35,633 nucleotides of DNA from Bacteroidota bacterium (GTDB taxonomy: Bacteria; Bacteroidota; Bacteroidia; Bacteroidales; UBA5342). Positions 1-7,977 of the stretch are shown piece by piece. The stretch lies in contig QKHT01000060.1 in assembly GCA_003249935.1 (NCBI GenBank), positions 1-35,633 on the forward strand. The letters run 5' to 3'. Made by a program: the position numbers and the translations under genes. A model generated the notes under the pieces. The model was not told the DNA's origin. It saw only the letters and a program-made list of their open reading frames with translations, and did no database searches. Position 1 is the first letter of the stretch; the number at the start of each line of letters is the position of its first letter.

Positions 1-1007
1 GGATTCTGAGTAACTTCCTTTAACCAATCGGTATTTTGAGCATAGTTGTAATAGTTTACATATGTTTTTTCGTACGCCAATTCGATAGGAAGCTCGTACA
101 AACCAGATGGATTAAATAACTCTTCGAGCTGAAGAGTAACATATTCATCCCCATTAAGCAATGGAATGGCTTTCGGCTGTTTGTCGTAATTTAGTTTATA
201 AGTAAAGTCAAAGATAGGTTTCGACTTTGTACCACGTTTTGTAGTAATAATAAGCACACCATTTGCACCCTGAGAGCCATACATCGCTGTAGCTGATGCA
301 TCTTTCAACACCTGAATATCGGCAATATCCGAAGGTGGAATACTTACAAGAGAGCCAATATCCTCGACATCGGCAGAAGAGAAGTTAAAGTCTGAACCCG
401 CTTTAATATCCTGCGGAATATCATCCACAACAATCAGCGGATTTGCACCACCTAAAGATCCCATACCACGAATTACAAGCGATGAACCACTCCCAGGGTC
501 ACCAGAATTCATGACGATATCGAGACCGGTAACATTACCCTGGAGTAATTCATCGGCAGATGAAGCACCAAGTTCTTGCATATTATCCAGATTCATTACC
601 ACGCGGGAGTCGGTTAAGTCGCGTTTGGCAACCGGAGCAAAACCCTGTCCGGCCGACACACGATTTGCAACAACATCGACCCCACCTAACACTTGTACAT
701 CGGAAGCCATTTTTATGGAAAGGTAATTTTTACCTTTTACATCGACCACCTGTTCTTTATAGCCAATATACTTAAATTTAAGTTTAGCACTGGCACTTCT
801 TACTTCGAGTACGAAGTCTCCATTGAAGTCAGAAATAGTACCATTTAAAAAACGGTCAGATTCATCGACTTCCACCACATTAACGCCGAATAATGGCTGA
901 CCATCAGCGTCTACAACTTTACCTCTTACTGCCACCTTTTGCGCAAAAGCAGATGTAACAGCCAAGAGCATAAATATTATGAAGAAGTTATATATTTTCA
1001 GTTTCAT
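1..1007 (-). CDS. SusC/RagA-family TonB-dependent outer-membrane receptor, N-terminal part
   Basis: This is a partial gene: the start is at 1007 and the coding sequence runs off the left edge after about 335 codons. Translating the minus strand gives a signal peptide ending near TSAFA-QK, then a carboxypeptidase-regulatory-like beta domain (about residues 25-100, VRGKVVDADGQPLFGVNV), then the plug domain with SADELLQGNVTGLDI, VIRGMGSLGGANPLIVVDD and the conserved LKDASATAMYGSQGANGV segment. This order is diagnostic of SusC-like receptors, which import oligomers through the outer membrane with a SusD lipoprotein and TonB energy. No STN signalling domain precedes the beta domain. It lies 21 bp downstream of the fasciclin lipoprotein gene and is probably co-transcribed. 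A SusD partner would be expected beyond the left edge. The substrate cannot be told from this part. Confidence 0.93.
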   Translation of the reverse strand, partial: MKLKIYNFFIIFMLLAVTSAFAQKVAVRGKVVDADGQPLFGVNVVEVDESDRFLNGTISDFNGDFVLEVRSASAKLKFKYIGYKEQVVDVKGKNYLSIKMASDVQVLGGVDVVANRVSAGQGFAPVAKRDLTDSRVVMNLDNMQELGASSADELLQGNVTGLDIVMNSGDPGSGSSLVIRGMGSLGGANPLIVVDDIPQDIKAGSDFNFSSADVEDIGSLVSIPPSDIADIQVLKDASATAMYGSQGANGVLIITTKRGTKSKPIFDFTYKLNYDKQPKAIPLLNGDEYVTLQLEELFNPSGLYELPIELAYEKTYVNYYNYAQNTDWLKEVTQN

Positions 1008-1028
1008 ATTTATATTAGTTACGATTAA

Positions 1029-3464
1029 CTATTCTTTATACTCTAATACCTGATCTATAGAATGTACCACACCGGTTGTATACGAATAGCTTGTTGTTTG
1101 CCCGCTAATTGTTTCGGTGATGGTATTAAATGTCTGAATATTGCTTTTTGTACTGTTAGGTACAATTGAAACATAAGGTGAACCTGCATTATCCAGTATC
1201 TCAATTTTATCAGGAGAGGTACGAATGTTCAGTTTCGAATACAAAGCAATCTGTGAAGTCGAATTTTTATCCAGACGCATTGTTTCATACTGACCACTTG
1301 GTTGCTTACCATCGGTAAAAATATGGGGACCTCTAACAAAATGGTATTTCAAAAAGCTAGTCAGTTTATCAATTGGCCAGGTGTCTAATTTTGTATTATT
1401 GTCGGCTTCATATTTTGCGATGGCAGCATCTGAAGGCACAAAAACAGTAAAGAACTCCTGCGAAGAGATGAATTTAAGATTTGAATTATCGGCAAGACCA
1501 GCCTTAATAAGGTATCCCGAGAATCGGTTCGTAATAGATGTAGAACGACCTAATTCTTTCACAACGCCCCACATGGGTACATTCGATTTGAAATTCAATA
1601 GGGCTTTCACAGCAAATGTTTGGCCGTTATCCACAACTTTATCCACAGACTCCCTAAATTCGGTAAATGTATTCTGTATAATTGAATCGCCATTAAAACC
1701 ATAAGTCGAAGCATCGGTTCCCTGTACCGTTTTGTTAACATTGTCCACCTGAATGTAGTTACCACCCAGGGTGCGCAAATATTCAACATTTGCCCGATCT
1801 TCTATTTGTTGATCGGAAATCATATTGAGCATAACATTTTTAATTACCGGATCTTTTGTAGTGCTCCAGTTTGTCTTTTTTGCAGGCGCATAAGCTCTGT
1901 CGTAATACGATAATGTTTTACGTTTTAAAGTTGCCCCATTGGAAAGATATTCAGTAATATCAATAATCATCGAGGAGTCACCTTCCATACCAACTGAAGC
2001 ATTATCTAATGCAAAAAGCGTATACTTTCTATCAGCGCGCTGAACTTCATCAAGTAATTTGCTTTGATTCAGGGCAAGTGCAGTTACTTCAAATCGGGGG
2101 TTAAGAATTACCGGTCCTAAAACACTTTTAAATGCACGCGGAACGATTGGTCGATTGATGCCAATAAGAAATCCATTAGAACAGTATGTTTTAAGAATGA
2201 TGTCATCTGGTTTTAGTTTCACACTATCACCTGCTTCATTTTTAAACCCTGCGGCAATGTCCTTGCCATAAAGTGGTAATCTCGAAACATATGCACTTGA
2301 AATAAGCTGACGCACATAATCCGGAACATCAGTAAATGAACCATAATGCTCATAACCGCTTGCAGAAGTCACCCACTTATTAATTAACTCATTGAAAGCT
2401 GCGTCGGTAGGTGCAATCATTGTCGGATGATAGTTCATATTGTAATCGAAATTTCCTCTTTTTGGGGCAAAAGCAGCTTGTTCGTTATCAATATCAATGG
2501 CACTCTGACCAACAATACCACTCGAATATGCACTGGTAAAGTCCACATCGAACAACAAGTTGTAAGGTTTTCCCTCTAAATAAGCTGATTGAAGTTTTGT
2601 TGCCGTTTCATTATACTGTACACGGGGCAAAAAGTAGAATAAATCAAGAAACGATTTGAAATAAGTATTCGTTTTATTTTGTCCCTTCAATACCTGCTCA
2701 AGATTTGGAATTGGTTCAACAATTTTATCGACAATATAAACAAATCCATTTTCTGCTGGTTTTGGTTGTTCAATGACCTTAGCACCGGCATAATACATCG
2801 AATTATCATCAAATGTCCGATCGAAATAGTAACTATATTCACTTGTAGAATATCCCAATATATCGAAGTATTCTTTAAAGAACACAGGCACATATTTATA
2901 TGAACCCGGAGCTCTTTTCAACACCTCATTTGTAGGGGTCGTAGACATTCTAAACAGGTTGGCATAATAAATATCTTTATAAATGTAAAAATCTTCAACA
3001 GGATTAAAATACCTTGTAACCCTTTTAAAGGCGATGGCATTTTTCAGAAAATCTGTTTCGGTAATGTCTTCGGGACGATATGACCCAACAATAGTCATAT
3101 GTTTTAGTTGTTCCGGACTCCAACCGTCCTGAATAAGGTGATACCGGATAATGGCATCCCACGATTCACGGGACAAATCGGTGACTTTACTCTTGCCTTT
3201 TGATGCCAGATAGGCATTTACAGCTTCATCATTAGGGCAAAACAGTGTAAACAAACCTGTTCTGCCAATTATACTGTCCCAGCCTGAATACTTTATTGCC
3301 TCGGCAAAAAGCTTACAATCGGAACGTGAATTTACAACTTCCACTATTTTTCCCGGCAGCCAACTAGGCCGCGAATAGTCCGTTTTCGCCGAAAACTCAT
3401 CGCATCCGGTGGCAAAGAACAATAATGAAAGGAAACCCAAAATCGGTCGAATTACCTTATTCAT
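1029..3464 (-). CDS. Fasciclin (FAS1) repeat lipoprotein
   Basis: An 811-residue exported protein. The N-terminus is a lipoprotein signal with a lipobox ending FFATGC (Cys21), so it is likely anchored to the outer membrane. FAS1-type repeats can be read at about residues 45-125 (SGWDSIIGRTGLFTLFCPND), around 270-400 (a diverged copy with MIAPTDAAFNELINKW), around 455-560 and about 650-800 (FFTVFVPSDAAIAKYEAD, ending TGVVHSIDQVLEYKE). FAS1 domains are extracellular adhesion or binding modules. In Bacteroidota such multi-repeat lipoproteins are common members of SusC/SusD loci, where they are thought to help bind the substrate at the surface. The gene is first in a minus-strand pair with the SusC-like gene. 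ATG at 3464 is chosen because it places the lipobox correctly. The ligand is unknown. Confidence 0.88.
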   Translation of the reverse strand: MNKVIRPILGFLSLLFFATGCDEFSAKTDYSRPSWLPGKIVEVVNSRSDCKLFAEAIKYSGWDSIIGRTGLFTLFCPNDEAVNAYLASKGKSKVTDLSRESWDAIIRYHLIQDGWSPEQLKHMTIVGSYRPEDITETDFLKNAIAFKRVTRYFNPVEDFYIYKDIYYANLFRMSTTPTNEVLKRAPGSYKYVPVFFKEYFDILGYSTSEYSYYFDRTFDDNSMYYAGAKVIEQPKPAENGFVYIVDKIVEPIPNLEQVLKGQNKTNTYFKSFLDLFYFLPRVQYNETATKLQSAYLEGKPYNLLFDVDFTSAYSSGIVGQSAIDIDNEQAAFAPKRGNFDYNMNYHPTMIAPTDAAFNELINKWVTSASGYEHYGSFTDVPDYVRQLISSAYVSRLPLYGKDIAAGFKNEAGDSVKLKPDDIILKTYCSNGFLIGINRPIVPRAFKSVLGPVILNPRFEVTALALNQSKLLDEVQRADRKYTLFALDNASVGMEGDSSMIIDITEYLSNGATLKRKTLSYYDRAYAPAKKTNWSTTKDPVIKNVMLNMISDQQIEDRANVEYLRTLGGNYIQVDNVNKTVQGTDASTYGFNGDSIIQNTFTEFRESVDKVVDNGQTFAVKALLNFKSNVPMWGVVKELGRSTSITNRFSGYLIKAGLADNSNLKFISSQEFFTVFVPSDAAIAKYEADNNTKLDTWPIDKLTSFLKYHFVRGPHIFTDGKQPSGQYETMRLDKNSTSQIALYSKLNIRTSPDKIEILDNAGSPYVSIVPNSTKSNIQTFNTITETISGQTTSYSYTTGVVHSIDQVLEYKE

Positions 3465-3942
3465 ACTAAAAATGGTTAGATATCTAATTAAACGTTATTA
3501 TTAATTTCTCAAAAACATTCGACTCTCGAAAAATTAGAAAGCCGAATTCGGACCATTAAAAAAGAAAGCTGTTATTAAAAGCGAATCAAATGTTCGGAAC
3601 AATACGATTCAAAAAGCAATTCAAAATATTGCTGTTTCAAAAAAATAAGCAGGATAATTCATGCTTAAAAATGACACAAGCCAATATTTTTGCAATTATT
3701 AATTCTTTAGATCGCACGACATGATACTCCAAAAATAATAAGAGCGTTCTTCAATAACTATTGGTTGCAGACAAAAAGTACTTAAAATCCCTGCAATATT
3801 ACTGTATAAAAAAAAAAGATGCAACCGCTGATCGTGTTTTTAATATAAGGTTTAATAGGGTTCGCCTCGATTTAACTATTATTAACTACCAATGTTAATA
3901 AATCAATGTAACAATTGAGTGATCGGAAAACAAAAAACTTCT
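3465..3942. other. Intergenic region upstream of the fasciclin-SusC locus
   Basis: About 480 AT-rich bases without a supportable gene; the short plus-strand ORF starting here continues antisense into pfp. It should hold the promoter of the fasciclin-SusC operon on the minus strand. One TAnnTTTG match (TATTTTTG, 3737 to 3730, minus) is present but has no TTG at the usual distance upstream, so I do not call it a promoter. No repeat, tRNA or structured RNA is recognised. Confidence 0.5.
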
Positions 3943-3981
3943 AAAAATAAAAAACGGCCGAAACTAAAGGTAACGGCCGTT
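3943..3981 (-). terminator. Rho-independent terminator of pfp
   Basis: On the minus strand an 8-bp stem (AACGGCCG at 3981-3974 pairing with CGGCCGTT at 3960-3953) with a 13-nt loop is followed by a T-rich tract. It begins 20 bases after the pfp stop codon. Confidence 0.85.
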
Positions 3982-4000
3982 AATATATTTCTAATAAATA

Positions 4001-5647
4001 TTAAGCTTTTTGCTCATAAAAGAGTGTACGTGTTGGTTGATCACAAACTTCAGTCGGACCGAAATACTGAATCGGACCGGGATAAACGTACAATGTTTCA
4101 ACAGCCCATTTATCGCGGTTTGCCACAAACTGTTTGTATGGTTTACCGTCTAATTCCACGAGAGCTTTTTGAATTACAGGTTTCATTTCACCATGACGAC
4201 GTTCCATATTCATCATCATGGTTACAGGCACGCCTCCTGCAATCCATTGTTCGGCTGGGGCAGTGGTATTGCGAACAGACGACATATAGCCTGTTTTACC
4301 ATTACCAATTAAAACGGCTGCATTGTACCCGAGTGAATAACAGTAATCGGCATCGAAGTTAGAAGGTGCTGCACAACGACCTTCGTAGCCAAAAAAGTGG
4401 GTGATGGTTGAAAATTTGCCATCATATTTACCCTCTGCTTTCATTGATTTTAGTTTAAGTTCAACCATTTCGGCAAGCAATTTTTCGGTTTCGATGCGCG
4501 AAACCTGCACATTACCATGTGGGTCGCGATCGAGGGTAAGTTGCTTGGCAAAACCTGCCGGTAAATTTGCAAATTCTTTAGAAGAATCGGCCGAGAGTTT
4601 ACTAATAACAAAATTACGTTTTTCATCGTCGGATCCCAAAGCATTAAACTCATCGTTATGGGCTAACAAATCGTTCAGTTCACTGATGAGTTTTTTCATT
4701 GAAGGCACAAATTCGACCAAGCCTTCGGGAATAAGCGCAGTACCAAAATTTTCGCCATTAGCGGCACGTTTTGCCACAATTTCGGCAATATAAGCTACAA
4801 TTTCGTCGAGAGTCTGCTCTTTAGCTGCAACTTCTTCGGAAATGATAGTAACATTTGGCTGGCATTGCAAAGCACATTCGAGACCGATATGCGAGGCAGA
4901 ACGCCCCATCAGTTTTATAAAGTGCCAGTATTTTTTTGCCGAATTACAATCGCGTTGTATGTTTCCAATTAGCTCGCTGTAAACTTTCGTAGCTGTATCG
5001 AAACCGAAAGAAGTTTCGATCATTTCATTTTTAAGGTCGCCATCTATTGTTTTTGGGCAACCAATAACCTGTATTCCGGTATTTTTTGCAAGATAGTACT
5101 CGGCAAGTACGCAAGCATTGGTATTTGAATCGTCGCCACCAATTACCACAAGTGCCTTAATACCAAGTTTGTTACAAACTTCGATACCTTTATCAAATTG
5201 TGCGGTTTCTTCGAGTTTGGTTCTGCCCGAACCAATAATATCGAAACCACCGGTGTTACGATAGTTATCGATAAAACCAGCAGTTAATTCAACATAATCG
5301 TGATCGACCAAACCACCGGGACCACCAAGAAAACCATAAAGTTTGCAATCGCTGTTAAGAGCTTTTAACCCATCGAACAAGCCCGAAATTACATTGTGAC
5401 CACCGGGGGCCTGACCACCGGAAAGAATTACACCTACATTTATAGCAGGAAATGCTACTTTTGAATCGGCGGCAGCCATTGTAATAATCGGCATTCCGTA
5501 AGTGTTTGGAAAAAGCTTTGCGATTTCGGCCTGATCGGCAATTGAAGCTGTTTTTTCGCCTTCAACGAGTTTTACCGCTCCTTTGAGTGAAGCCGGGAGC
5601 TTTGGAGAATAAGCTGCCCTTGCAATTTGCAATTGACTTTTAATCAT
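4001..5647 (-). CDS. pfp: Pyrophosphate-dependent 6-phosphofructokinase (PFP, long form)
   Basis: Catalyses the reversible phosphorylation of fructose 6-phosphate with pyrophosphate instead of ATP, in cytoplasmic glycolysis/gluconeogenesis. The 548-residue length matches the long PFP clade shared by Bacteroidota, spirochaetes and the plant beta subunit. Visible motifs are the phosphate-binding loop [14 protein letters not shown] (about residues 72-85), GGDDSN (170-175), where Asp in place of the Gly of ATP enzymes marks PPi specificity, the catalytic PKTIDGDL (198-205) and [11 protein letters not shown] (about 247-257). The gene stands apart: 102 bp separate it from menA upstream and it has its own terminator. 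The upstream gap contains a weak AAACTTTG -7-like box on the minus strand. ATG at 5647 is the only sensible start. Confidence 0.96.
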   Translation of the reverse strand: MIKSQLQIARAAYSPKLPASLKGAVKLVEGEKTASIADQAEIAKLFPNTYGMPIITMAAADSKVAFPAINVGVILSGGQAPGGHNVISGLFDGLKALNSDCKLYGFLGGPGGLVDHDYVELTAGFIDNYRNTGGFDIIGSGRTKLEETAQFDKGIEVCNKLGIKALVVIGGDDSNTNACVLAEYYLAKNTGIQVIGCPKTIDGDLKNEMIETSFGFDTATKVYSELIGNIQRDCNSAKKYWHFIKLMGRSASHIGLECALQCQPNVTIISEEVAAKEQTLDEIVAYIAEIVAKRAANGENFGTALIPEGLVEFVPSMKKLISELNDLLAHNDEFNALGSDDEKRNFVISKLSADSSKEFANLPAGFAKQLTLDRDPHGNVQVSRIETEKLLAEMVELKLKSMKAEGKYDGKFSTITHFFGYEGRCAAPSNFDADYCYSLGYNAAVLIGNGKTGYMSSVRNTTAPAEQWIAGGVPVTMMMNMERRHGEMKPVIQKALVELDGKPYKQFVANRDKWAVETLYVYPGPIQYFGPTEVCDQPTRTLFYEQKA

Positions 5648-5749
5648 GATCTTTTATTTTTATTGAAATAATTATTTCTTTTGTAAAGCGGTGCAAAGTT
5701 TGTGATTTTTTTCAACTTCTTAAAATATTCAATGTAACTAATTGCGGTG

Positions 5750-6652
5750 TTAATTCAAAAAAAGCATTGCCGCCACCATAAAAATAACCGAAAAAGCAAA
5801 TGTAAACAACGCCAGTTGTTTGAGTCCGCCATCGAGCAATTGACCACTACGGTGATGCACAAATCGTGCATGAGCCCAAAATCCGGGCAGTAATAGGTTC
5901 AGCCAAAATCCCGGTTCAAAACAAAAAACAAAAAAAATATTAATGGCCACCCAACCAAGTAGCAATAAAGCATAGTGATACTGTTTTGCCATTTTTTCGC
6001 CAAATAATACGGCCAAAGTAATTTTATCGTTCTCGCTATCGGGAATCAGATCGCGTACATTATTCAGGTTTAGAACACCTGTCGAAAAACAACCAATACT
6101 TATAGCAGGCAAAAGCACAACCCAATTCCAAACGTTACCGTATAAGAAAAAACTTCCGGCAACGCCGGCTGGTCCAAAGAACAAAAACACAAATAAATCG
6201 CCCATTGCACGGTAGCCATAAGGCCGTTTGCCCACGGTGTATTTAATAGAAGCCCACACCGACGCAAGACCCAACAGACCAAACAATAGAAAATACACCA
6301 ATTTATGGGCCGAAAGCGAAACTGCAAGCAACCAAACACCCGCGAAAACACTCAACGACGCAAAAATCCACATCAGAATTTTTATTTCGGCCACCGACAC
6401 TACGCCCGATTGAACCAAACGTCGAGGCCCCACTCTGTTTTCGCCATCGGCACCTTTCATGGCATCGCCATAATCGTTGGCCAAATTCGACAAAATTTGA
6501 AGAAACAGCGTTGTGAGCATTGCCGGAAAAAAAACGGCCGGACTAAATACTCCGAAAATAACGGCAACTGCTGCGCCGGTAATAATCGACGACATGGCCA
6601 ATGGCAAAGTACGAAGTCTGAAAGCTTCGATGTAATGTAATAATTTACTCAT
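5750..6652 (-). CDS. menA: 1,4-dihydroxy-2-naphthoate polyprenyltransferase
   Basis: An integral-membrane UbiA-superfamily prenyltransferase that attaches the polyprenyl tail to 1,4-dihydroxy-2-naphthoate, the membrane step of menaquinone synthesis. The 300-residue protein has about eight hydrophobic segments and the two Asp-rich substrate motifs: NDYGDAMKGADGENRVGPRR (about residues 59-78, the MenA-type motif with the following R-VQSG) and NNVRDLIPDSENDKITLA (about 196-213). It is the last gene of the priA-phosphatase-kinase-menA run: its ATG overlaps the stop of the kinase gene as ATGA, which suggests translational coupling. No other men gene is in the window. UbiA prenyltransferases of other pathways are the alternative, but the motif set fits MenA best. 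Confidence 0.92.
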   Translation of the reverse strand: MSKLLHYIEAFRLRTLPLAMSSIITGAAVAVIFGVFSPAVFFPAMLTTLFLQILSNLANDYGDAMKGADGENRVGPRRLVQSGVVSVAEIKILMWIFASLSVFAGVWLLAVSLSAHKLVYFLLFGLLGLASVWASIKYTVGKRPYGYRAMGDLFVFLFFGPAGVAGSFFLYGNVWNWVVLLPAISIGCFSTGVLNLNNVRDLIPDSENDKITLAVLFGEKMAKQYHYALLLLGWVAINIFFVFCFEPGFWLNLLLPGFWAHARFVHHRSGQLLDGGLKQLALFTFAFSVIFMVAAMLFLN

Positions 6653-7506
6653 CGTGTATATAAATTCAGAACATTTAAAACTTCGGCATAATAACCTTTA
6701 CCAAACAGATTTAGATGGTTCATTAAATGATACAATTGATACACACCATTTCGATAAGCCCAGCCGGGCAATAATGGCCAAATCTCGTTGTAAATGTCGT
6801 AAAAGCCCGAAGGGAGTCCACCAAAAAGCTTTATCAACCCAAATTCGGCTTCGCGATGTCCGTAATACACCGCTGGATCAATTAAACCAACTTTATTATT
6901 TGCCATACAAATGTAGTTTCCCCGCCATAAATCGCCATGCAAAAGTGCCGGTTTTTCGGTCGAACCGGACAAAATAGTATCCAGCCGATGTTCAAGCACA
7001 GAAAATTTCCTCCGAATCTCATCTGTAACCAATCCGTTTTTCTCTAATAAACGAAACTGAAACAGCAATCGGTTTTGAAACCAAAACTCTGTCCAGTTGT
7101 TTTGGGCTGAACCGCTTGCGATATTCTGCTGCACGGATGCCCCGATGGTATTGTTTTCGAAAAAACCAAAAAATGAATTGCTGACTTGATGTTGCAAAGC
7201 CAAACATTCGGCAAACTTAGTGGCAAAACGACGATCTAACGGAACTTCAGCCAAAAATGTGGTCACAAGTAAATCGTCGCCCGCAAACACAATCTCAGGA
7301 ATCACAAAACCGCCTGCTTTTCGCAACTCATTTAAACCGTTGACTTCGCTGCTCAACACAGCCGGTTCACCACAAAACTTAGCTACAAACGCACGACCGG
7401 TTTCATCCAAAACCTTGTACACTTTAGTAATGCCATCACTTAAAGGTTCAACCGAAGAAACAACCCAGCCGGTAATGGCACGAAAATTTGCAAAATCGAA
7501 GCCCAT
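6649..7506 (-). CDS. Fructosamine/ketosamine-3-kinase family protein
   Basis: A 285-residue protein-kinase-fold enzyme. The family phosphorylates the 3-OH of ketosamines (sugar-protein Amadori adducts); the product is unstable and falls off, restoring the amine. Visible motifs are the catalytic HGDLWRGNYI and the metal-binding IDPAVYYGHREAEFGLIKLF, which are typical of the bacterial YniA/FN3K group. The open frame extends upstream to 7623, but those extra residues lie inside the phosphatase gene in another frame. ATG at 7506 gives MGFDFANFRAITG and shares one base with the phosphatase stop (TAATG), so I start there. Bacterial members tested in the literature mostly prefer ribulosamines and erythrulosamines. 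Coupling to the phosphatase next door fits that role. The exact substrate is inferred. Confidence 0.9.
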   Translation of the reverse strand: MGFDFANFRAITGWVVSSVEPLSDGITKVYKVLDETGRAFVAKFCGEPAVLSSEVNGLNELRKAGGFVIPEIVFAGDDLLVTTFLAEVPLDRRFATKFAECLALQHQVSNSFFGFFENNTIGASVQQNIASGSAQNNWTEFWFQNRLLFQFRLLEKNGLVTDEIRRKFSVLEHRLDTILSGSTEKPALLHGDLWRGNYICMANNKVGLIDPAVYYGHREAEFGLIKLFGGLPSGFYDIYNEIWPLLPGWAYRNGVYQLYHLMNHLNLFGKGYYAEVLNVLNLYTR

Positions 7507-7967
7507 TATCGCCGTGATAAAAGTCCGGCACAAGCATCTTCGAGAATATCGAGCACAAATTCGAAACCCATATCGCCGCCAAAATACGGATCGGGCACTT
7601 CCGAAACACTCATCTTGGTGCAAAAATCGGTCATTATAGCCAATTTCGCCCGGTTTTGGTCTGAACCGGCTAATCGGGTTAACGTTCGCATATTATCGCC
7701 ATCCATACCTATTATAAGATCGAACCGTCCAAAATCGGCCGGAATAAACTGCCGCGAAATACTATCGAGCCGGTAACCACGCCTTATGGCATGTTGTTTC
7801 ATGCGACTGTCGGCCCCATCACCGGCATGAAAAGCAGACAATCCGGCCGAATCGATTTCAAATTCATGTTTCCGACCGGCCTTTTCGACCATGGTTCGAA
7901 ACACTGATTCGGCCGAAGGACTCCGGCAAATATTACCGAGGCACACAAAGAGAATGCGTTGTTTCAT
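7506..7967 (-). CDS. Low-molecular-weight protein-tyrosine-phosphatase family protein
   Basis: A 153-residue cytoplasmic phosphatase of the LMW-PTP fold, of normal family length. The P-loop CLGNICRS gives the nucleophile Cys9 and Arg15 near the N-terminus, and the general acid is in VPDPYF (Asp126). Family members act on phosphotyrosine or, in some bacteria, phosphoarginine. Human LMW-PTP-A is reported to dephosphorylate protein-ribulosamine 5-phosphate. The gene sits 10 bp after priA and overlaps the fructosamine-kinase gene by one base, a pairing that points to protein deglycation more than to capsule control (no tyrosine kinase or capsule gene is near). Substrate inferred from context only. 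Confidence 0.92.
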   Translation of the reverse strand: MKQRILFVCLGNICRSPSAESVFRTMVEKAGRKHEFEIDSAGLSAFHAGDGADSRMKQHAIRRGYRLDSISRQFIPADFGRFDLIIGMDGDNMRTLTRLAGSDQNRAKLAIMTDFCTKMSVSEVPDPYFGGDMGFEFVLDILEDACAGLLSRR

Positions 7968-7977
7968 ATATTAATGT

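Noticed and set aside
3919-4362. Plus-strand ORF of 147 codons over the pfp terminator
   Set aside because: It is mostly antisense to pfp and crosses the pfp terminator hairpin; no recognisable protein.
7507-7623. Upstream extension of the fructosamine-kinase gene to 7623
   Set aside because: It reads inside the phosphatase gene in another frame, and the residues (Cys/Arg-rich) look non-coding; TAATG coupling at 7506 is the better start.
7220-7639. Plus-strand ORF of 139 codons
   Set aside because: It is antisense to the kinase and phosphatase genes, both supported by motifs; the translation has a shadow composition.
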